Shown one piece after another: positions 59,957 through 64,000 of a DNA stretch of 64,000 nucleotides. The stretch is taken from the NCBI GenBank assembly GCA_018266215.1, contig JAFEAV010000004.1:1-64000 (forward strand). The letters are read 5' to 3'. The notes beneath the pieces were generated by a model. The model had not been told where the DNA came from. It did no database searches and saw only the letters and a list, made by a program, of their open reading frames with translations. Position numbers and translations under genes: made by a program. Numbering within the stretch: the stretch's first letter is position 1; every line of letters starts with the position of its first letter. Source of the DNA: Cyanobacteria bacterium SZAS LIN-3 (GTDB lineage Bacteria; Cyanobacteriota; Vampirovibrionia; Obscuribacterales; Obscuribacteraceae).

Positions 59957-62115
59957 CTTTCACCGGATGCATAAAAGCGACGCCCTTGCTCGTACATGCT
60001 CAGAAGTATGCCGGAAGGCTGCCGAATCTTGCCGGAGTTAAGAGCGGCATCGGCGGCTGTCACCGGCATCAGTCCGTAGACTTTGTAAAGTCGCTCGATA
60101 AGTTCCGGTATCCCGGTTTGATCTGCGTAGCGCAGCGGGCCGCCACGGAAGGCGGGGAAGCCTGCACCGATGATCATGGCCAGGTCAAGTTCACGCGCTT
60201 TGCGCACAACTTTTTCCTCCAGACAGCGCGCGGCTTCGTCCACCATCGGCAGTATCAATTGATCCTGGATCAGGTGCAGTGTCGCCTGATCCGGTTTTTC
60301 CGGGCTGATGACTATTTTGTGCAGCTGGATAAACTTGGGATTGAAATCCCCTTTCTTGCCTGACTCATCCCAGATAAAAACACCGTTATCGACTGATTTG
60401 CCGATAAATCCTGCTTTGTCCGATTCCGCCATCACCTTCGGCGGAGTGAAACGTTCGCCGAAGCTTTCGTACAATTCTTTGGCTACAGTGATGCACAGCT
60501 TGACGCCAAGCTCATCCACCAGGGTGAAGGGGCCCATCGGCAGACCGAAGCTCACCGCGGCTTCTTCTATCCAGTTTATAGGCACACCGTTGCCGACCAG
60601 ACGCGACGCTTCCATGAGATGACTGGTGAGCAGCCGATTGACAATGAAGCCGGTCGAGTCTTTAACATTGATTGGAGTTTTTTCCAGTGCCGTTATCAGG
60701 CCAAGAGCTCTGGCATTGGTTTCGGCCGATGTGCTCGGGTGGCTTGCCACCTCTACCAGCTGCATCTTATCGACGGGATAGAAGAAATGTGTGCCGATGA
60801 AGCGTTCCGGGTGCTTCAAATTTTGACCCAGCTCTATCAGTTCGATTGCCGAGGTATTGCTGGCGATAACACAGTCCTGGCTGACATGCTTCTCGATTTC
60901 GCTCAGGAGGGTCGTTTTTACGAGGGGATCTTCAATTACTGCTTCCAGTACCAGATCGCAATCTCTCAAGACATCATATTTTGATGATACGATTACGTTT
61001 TTATGGGCGGCTTCGCGCTGTTGCAGCGCTTTTTCCTTGTCTTTGCTGGAGGTTTTGAGACGCACTTGCAGGCCGTGAGCGGTGGCCAGGCGGGAAATTT
61101 CCGTGCCCATGATGCCACTGCCGATGATGCCCAGGACCTTGACCATTTTCTTCGCTGTTCTCTCGGCAGTTCTGGCCGCTGACCGACTGACGAAGTCGTG
61201 GGAGAAGAAATATTGAATCAAATTGCGTGCGGTATTGCTGAAGGCCAGCTCCGAAAAACGCTCGGCTTCCAGCGCGTAACCATCGGCTTCATTGGCTTCC
61301 TGTGACGCTTTGATGCATTCGACTGCATTGACAGGGGCCGGATAGTGACCTTTCAGACGGATCTTGAGGGACCTCTCCATCAGGGCAAAGAGTTTTTTGA
61401 GTTTCTCCGGATCTTCCGGAGGCTTTGCCTGACGTGGTCTGGCCGTGCCTTTGATCAGTTCGTGGGCAAGGGCGCGAGCGCGACTGTGCAAATGGTCAAA
61501 GTCTTCCACCAGCTCATCAACGATGCCCAGTTCAAATGCTCTTTCAGCATTGAGGATTGTGGAATCAAGTATCAACTCCATTGCCACCTTGACCGGTATC
61601 AAGCGCGGCAGGCGCTGGGTGCCTCCCAATCCCGGGATGAGCCCGAGGCGTACTTCGGGCAGACCAATCATAGTCAGAGACGATTTGGTGGCAATGCGGC
61701 GGGTGCAGCAGAGTGCTGATTCCAGTCCGCCTCCCAGGCAGGCACCATGGATTGCAACAACAGTGGGCTTGCCCATCTTTTCCAGGTTGTTGAAAACCGC
61801 CTGTCCTTCGCTGGCCAATTTATGAGCGGCTTGTTTTGAATCAAAGGCCAGCAGTTCGTGCAGGTCGGCGCCGGAGACATAGGTGTCTTTCTTTGCTGAG
61901 GCGATGATCACCGCCTTGATGCTGTCGTCCTCGGATAGTTCCTTGACCAGGGTGCGCAGCTCATTGAGAGTGTTGTTTCCAAGAACGTTGACCTTACCCG
62001 GGCAGTCAAACCAGAGAGTGGCGACGCCGTCTTCTGCGCGATCGATTTTTAGCGTCTCGAGCGGCTGAAGCGTGCTCGTGGCCGATGTCTCGGCTTTTAA
62101 TGTTGAATCTGACAC
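59953..62115 (-). CDS. fadJ: Bifunctional enoyl-CoA hydratase / 3-hydroxyacyl-CoA dehydrogenase
   Basis: A 720-residue fatty-acid beta-oxidation multienzyme, from a GTG with AAGGA seven bases upstream. The crotonase domain (about 20-210) has the oxyanion-hole GACLGGGLESALCC and PEVRLGLIPGLGGTQRLPRL with the catalytic Glu. The 3-hydroxyacyl-CoA dehydrogenase half starts near 325 (LGIIGSGIMGTEIS) and has SNTSAIELIELG and the catalytic His in GTHFFYPVDKM, then a second C-terminal dehydrogenase domain. The FadA thiolase partner is not in the window. FadB and FadJ cannot be told apart by eye. Confidence 0.93.
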   Translation of the reverse strand: MSDSTLKAETSATSTLQPLETLKIDRAEDGVATLWFDCPGKVNVLGNNTLNELRTLVKELSEDDSIKAVIIASAKKDTYVSGADLHELLAFDSKQAAHKLASEGQAVFNNLEKMGKPTVVAIHGACLGGGLESALCCTRRIATKSSLTMIGLPEVRLGLIPGLGGTQRLPRLIPVKVAMELILDSTILNAERAFELGIVDELVEDFDHLHSRARALAHELIKGTARPRQAKPPEDPEKLKKLFALMERSLKIRLKGHYPAPVNAVECIKASQEANEADGYALEAERFSELAFSNTARNLIQYFFSHDFVSRSAARTAERTAKKMVKVLGIIGSGIMGTEISRLATAHGLQVRLKTSSKDKEKALQQREAAHKNVIVSSKYDVLRDCDLVLEAVIEDPLVKTTLLSEIEKHVSQDCVIASNTSAIELIELGQNLKHPERFIGTHFFYPVDKMQLVEVASHPSTSAETNARALGLITALEKTPINVKDSTGFIVNRLLTSHLMEASRLVGNGVPINWIEEAAVSFGLPMGPFTLVDELGVKLCITVAKELYESFGERFTPPKVMAESDKAGFIGKSVDNGVFIWDESGKKGDFNPKFIQLHKIVISPEKPDQATLHLIQDQLILPMVDEAARCLEEKVVRKARELDLAMIIGAGFPAFRGGPLRYADQTGIPELIERLYKVYGLMPVTAADAALNSGKIRQPSGILLSMYEQGRRFYASGES

Positions 62116-62138
62116 GGGGATTTCCTTCTGTTGTGCGA

Positions 62139-63155
62139 TTACGCAAAGGCGCCGCTGAGCTTATATCCGAATGTTATTGCGTCGGACAAGAGGTGCACGG
62201 GCAAAATATGCGCTTCTATGGTGGCGTTGTTCTTTTCTTTCGTTTCCTGTACGACTGGCGCACTTTCTTCGCTAAAACTCTGGGCCGGGATGTTGTAGAC
62301 ACCAACGAGGCTGCCCTGGTAAACGAATAGTATTGTCGTCACCAGTTCCGAATCCTGAGATATTGTGACACAGCCCGTTTCACCGGCCAGCTTCATTGAT
62401 ACCAGTGCATGATCTAGATAATCGGCGGTTGATTTGTTGGCATCTTTGGCGATGGGACAGCCTAAAAATAGTGCCGCCATACTCAGTACCACGCCTTCGG
62501 GCAATTCATAAACTGTGAGCAAGGTTTCAGGCTCAAGCAGGTCGATGCCCATCATCTTTATTGCCTTGTCGACCGGATAAGTCTCCTGGGCGTCTTTCTT
62601 GCCGTAGATGGCGCCGACTACTCGACCGTTAATGATTAGAAGAGCTGAACGTGATTTCTTTTCTTCCGATCTGGCTTTGATACAACCTGTGAAATGAGCC
62701 AGTTCCAGGTCGGCGAGCAGTTTTTTAGAATCGCAGTTTGCGCACTTTAACTCATGCAACAATTTGCCTTCGACAGCCGGCATAAAAAGGTCGATGGCAC
62801 GACGCACCCTTTGATTGGACGGATAGCTGTCAACCCAGATTGCAAAAGCGTTCTCTTTGTCCGAGGCCGTGCTCAGTTGAATCGTTTCGGTTGTGCCCAG
62901 CATGAAGGCAAAGGTCATCAGAGCGCGATTGTTGTGCATGCAGACAAAAGTTGCCGGTACATTTTGACCGATTTCAAGGGGCTCGGTGCTTGGCACGAAG
63001 GCCTTCATCGGCGGCTCGGCCAGTTGTCCCTCGGAAGGAGGGGGTAGCTTGCCGGCAACGACGACGGCGCCGTAACCACCGGGCTCAATACTTTCGATTC
63101 GGCAGATGACGCCCTGACCCGGACGATAGGTTGTGATTTGTGACAGTTCGCTCAT
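62139..63155 (-). CDS. Hypothetical protein with DUF4388-like segment
   Basis: A 338-residue soluble protein. A CANCD near residue 140 is followed by LELAHFTGCIKARSEEKKSRSALLIINGRVVGAIYG, which resembles the DUF4388 pattern (strand, fold with NG, then hydrophobic strand) found in signalling proteins. A second similar segment near 270 (AGETGCVTISQDSELVTTILFVYQGSLVGVY) suggests two copies. It lies 23 bases before the fadJ start in the same direction. No catalytic residues seen. Confidence 0.6.
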   Translation of the reverse strand: MSELSQITTYRPGQGVICRIESIEPGGYGAVVVAGKLPPPSEGQLAEPPMKAFVPSTEPLEIGQNVPATFVCMHNNRALMTFAFMLGTTETIQLSTASDKENAFAIWVDSYPSNQRVRRAIDLFMPAVEGKLLHELKCANCDSKKLLADLELAHFTGCIKARSEEKKSRSALLIINGRVVGAIYGKKDAQETYPVDKAIKMMGIDLLEPETLLTVYELPEGVVLSMAALFLGCPIAKDANKSTADYLDHALVSMKLAGETGCVTISQDSELVTTILFVYQGSLVGVYNIPAQSFSEESAPVVQETKEKNNATIEAHILPVHLLSDAITFGYKLSGAFA

Positions 63156-63244
63156 TGCATAGCACCTTGGCCTACAGCGGGCTAGTTTATCACTGAAAGC
63201 CTGGTTAGAATGGTCTTGTGACAGGGAGTCTAAGTAAGGTGTAC

Positions 63245-63919
63245 ATGAGCGCGTATTTCAGGTTTTTGGCTCGTGGGGCGCGTCTTGGGTTGTCGTGCCT
63301 GGCTTTTTCGGCCGCGAGCCTTTGCTTGACAAGCTGTGTTGAGCCCGTTTCCAACTTTGGCGGTGAGGGCCACTCCCTGGCCACAGACGCGCCGGCGCAG
63401 TCGGTTTCAGACCCCAACAATCGCGTTACCGTTGATGAAGTTGCAAGCATTGCCGCCAAGGCCGATCTTGATTATGTTGACGGCTGGATTGACGGACGCG
63501 ATCCGCGAGTTTTTAAGTCTTACTACAAAAGCATTTCGCCCATGCAGAAAGCTAAATTTGCCATGGCCTATCACGACATGATTGAAAAGTCGGATCAAAA
63601 CCTGGCACAGTCTTACAAGACCTACATCCCTTACAAAAAGCGCGTGGCTTTTGCTCGTAAGTACTGGCAGGACTCCGAGCTCGGTCCAAAATTTAAGAGT
63701 GAAATTGAAAAAATGCAGGTAGCATGGATTCACGAATCTCTTCTTGATGGAAGTGAATTGTGGTGGCGAGCCGCCGAGAAGCGTTTCGGTAATGCCATTT
63801 CATCGCCGGCGCAAATGGCTCATGATGTGGAACAAAATATGGTCTCCAAATTCATGGAAGACGAAGGCACCGAGAGTACTTTTTCTCAGCAAATGTCTGA
63901 GAAGAAAAAGACCAATTAG
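63245..63919 (+). CDS. Putative lipoprotein, unknown function
   Basis: A 224-residue protein from the ATG at 63245, with AAGG five bases upstream. Signal peptide with lipobox LTSC (Cys25) gives lipid anchoring. The mature protein is helical and charged, with ARKYWQDSELGPKFKSEIEK. No family recognised. The next gene starts nine bases after its stop, so the two are likely cotranscribed. Confidence 0.75.
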   Translation: MSAYFRFLARGARLGLSCLAFSAASLCLTSCVEPVSNFGGEGHSLATDAPAQSVSDPNNRVTVDEVASIAAKADLDYVDGWIDGRDPRVFKSYYKSISPMQKAKFAMAYHDMIEKSDQNLAQSYKTYIPYKKRVAFARKYWQDSELGPKFKSEIEKMQVAWIHESLLDGSELWWRAAEKRFGNAISSPAQMAHDVEQNMVSKFMEDEGTESTFSQQMSEKKKTN

Positions 63920-63928
63920 GGCACTGGC

Positions 63929-64000
63929 ATGTCGGATAACCGCAATAAACGATTTGATGAGAAGCAGGAGCGCGAGCTTCTCTTTCAGAAGCGCCTGGCT
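63929..64000 (+). CDS. N-terminal fragment of a gene cut by the window edge
   Basis: Starts at the ATG at 63929, with AGGG seven bases upstream, and stays open for 24 codons to the right edge. The 24 residues (MSDNRNKRFDEKQERELLFQ and onwards) are charged and helical, without a signal peptide. Function cannot be judged. Confidence 0.6.
   Translation, partial: MSDNRNKRFDEKQERELLFQKRLA

Overview
The window is 64 kb of a bacterial chromosome of medium GC content. About 60 genes lie in short runs on both strands. I saw no rRNA, tRNA, CRISPR array, transposase or phage gene. The mix of genes points to a free-living, envelope-rich bacterium: polyphosphate kinase, pyruvate phosphate dikinase with its regulatory protein, many exported TPR and leucine-rich-repeat proteins, group-2 type sigma factor, LOV kinase. 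My best guess is a non-photosynthetic relative of Cyanobacteria (Vampirovibrionia / Obscuribacter-like). That is inference from gene content, not from a marker gene.

Layout. 1-64: tail of an upstream gene and a terminator. 136-5150 (minus): a tight run of LRR protein, membrane protein, ketopantoate reductase, small secreted protein, OmpR-type regulator, exported methyltransferase-like protein and lipoprotein. 5282-12531 (mostly minus): secreted TPR protein, then an M16 peptidase pair (one catalytic, one with a lost zinc motif) led by a 63-residue membrane microprotein and MTA phosphorylase. 12690-19845 (plus): C-terminal processing protease, BioD-like ATPase, PPDK regulatory protein, PPDK and a kinesin-light-chain-type TPR protein. 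19952-24081: an accessory patch of small orphan genes that includes an Imm53 immunity gene with no visible toxin. 24183-27823 (minus): a polyamine operon in which a spermidine-synthase-like protein fused to an extracytoplasmic tail, a FemAB-type transferase and SAM decarboxylase follow a structured RNA leader. 27890-36974: SDR, second LRR paralogue, membrane protein with a degenerate receiver, nadC, small exported proteins, hydrolase, TPR protein and AI-2E-type transporter.

37318-42621 (plus): a MoxR / DUF58 / TgpA-like operon whose transglutaminase domain lacks the usual Cys and His. 42757-46108: polyphosphate kinase (possibly leaderless) and a PHB-depolymerase-like esterase. 46208-48287 (minus): RtcB RNA ligase with a 57-residue partner, a roughly 400-nt structured leader and a 34-residue membrane microprotein. 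48557-52348: a regulatory island in which a TIGR01777 epimerase, a LOV-domain histidine kinase with all flavin-binding residues and a sigma factor lie divergent from an OmpR regulator. 52423-64000: ArnT-like glycosyltransferase behind a hairpin that covers its ribosome binding site, a proline-rich LysM protein, two TPR proteins with a ribokinase, quinone oxidoreductase, a FadJ-type beta-oxidation protein and unknown proteins up to a truncated gene at the edge.

The most unusual points are the LOV kinase/sigma island, the speE-fusion/FemAB/speD operon with its switch-like leader, and the RtcB operon with its long structured leader. Four convergent gene pairs meet with two or fewer bases between their stops. 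All translation starts, membrane segments and structures were judged by eye.
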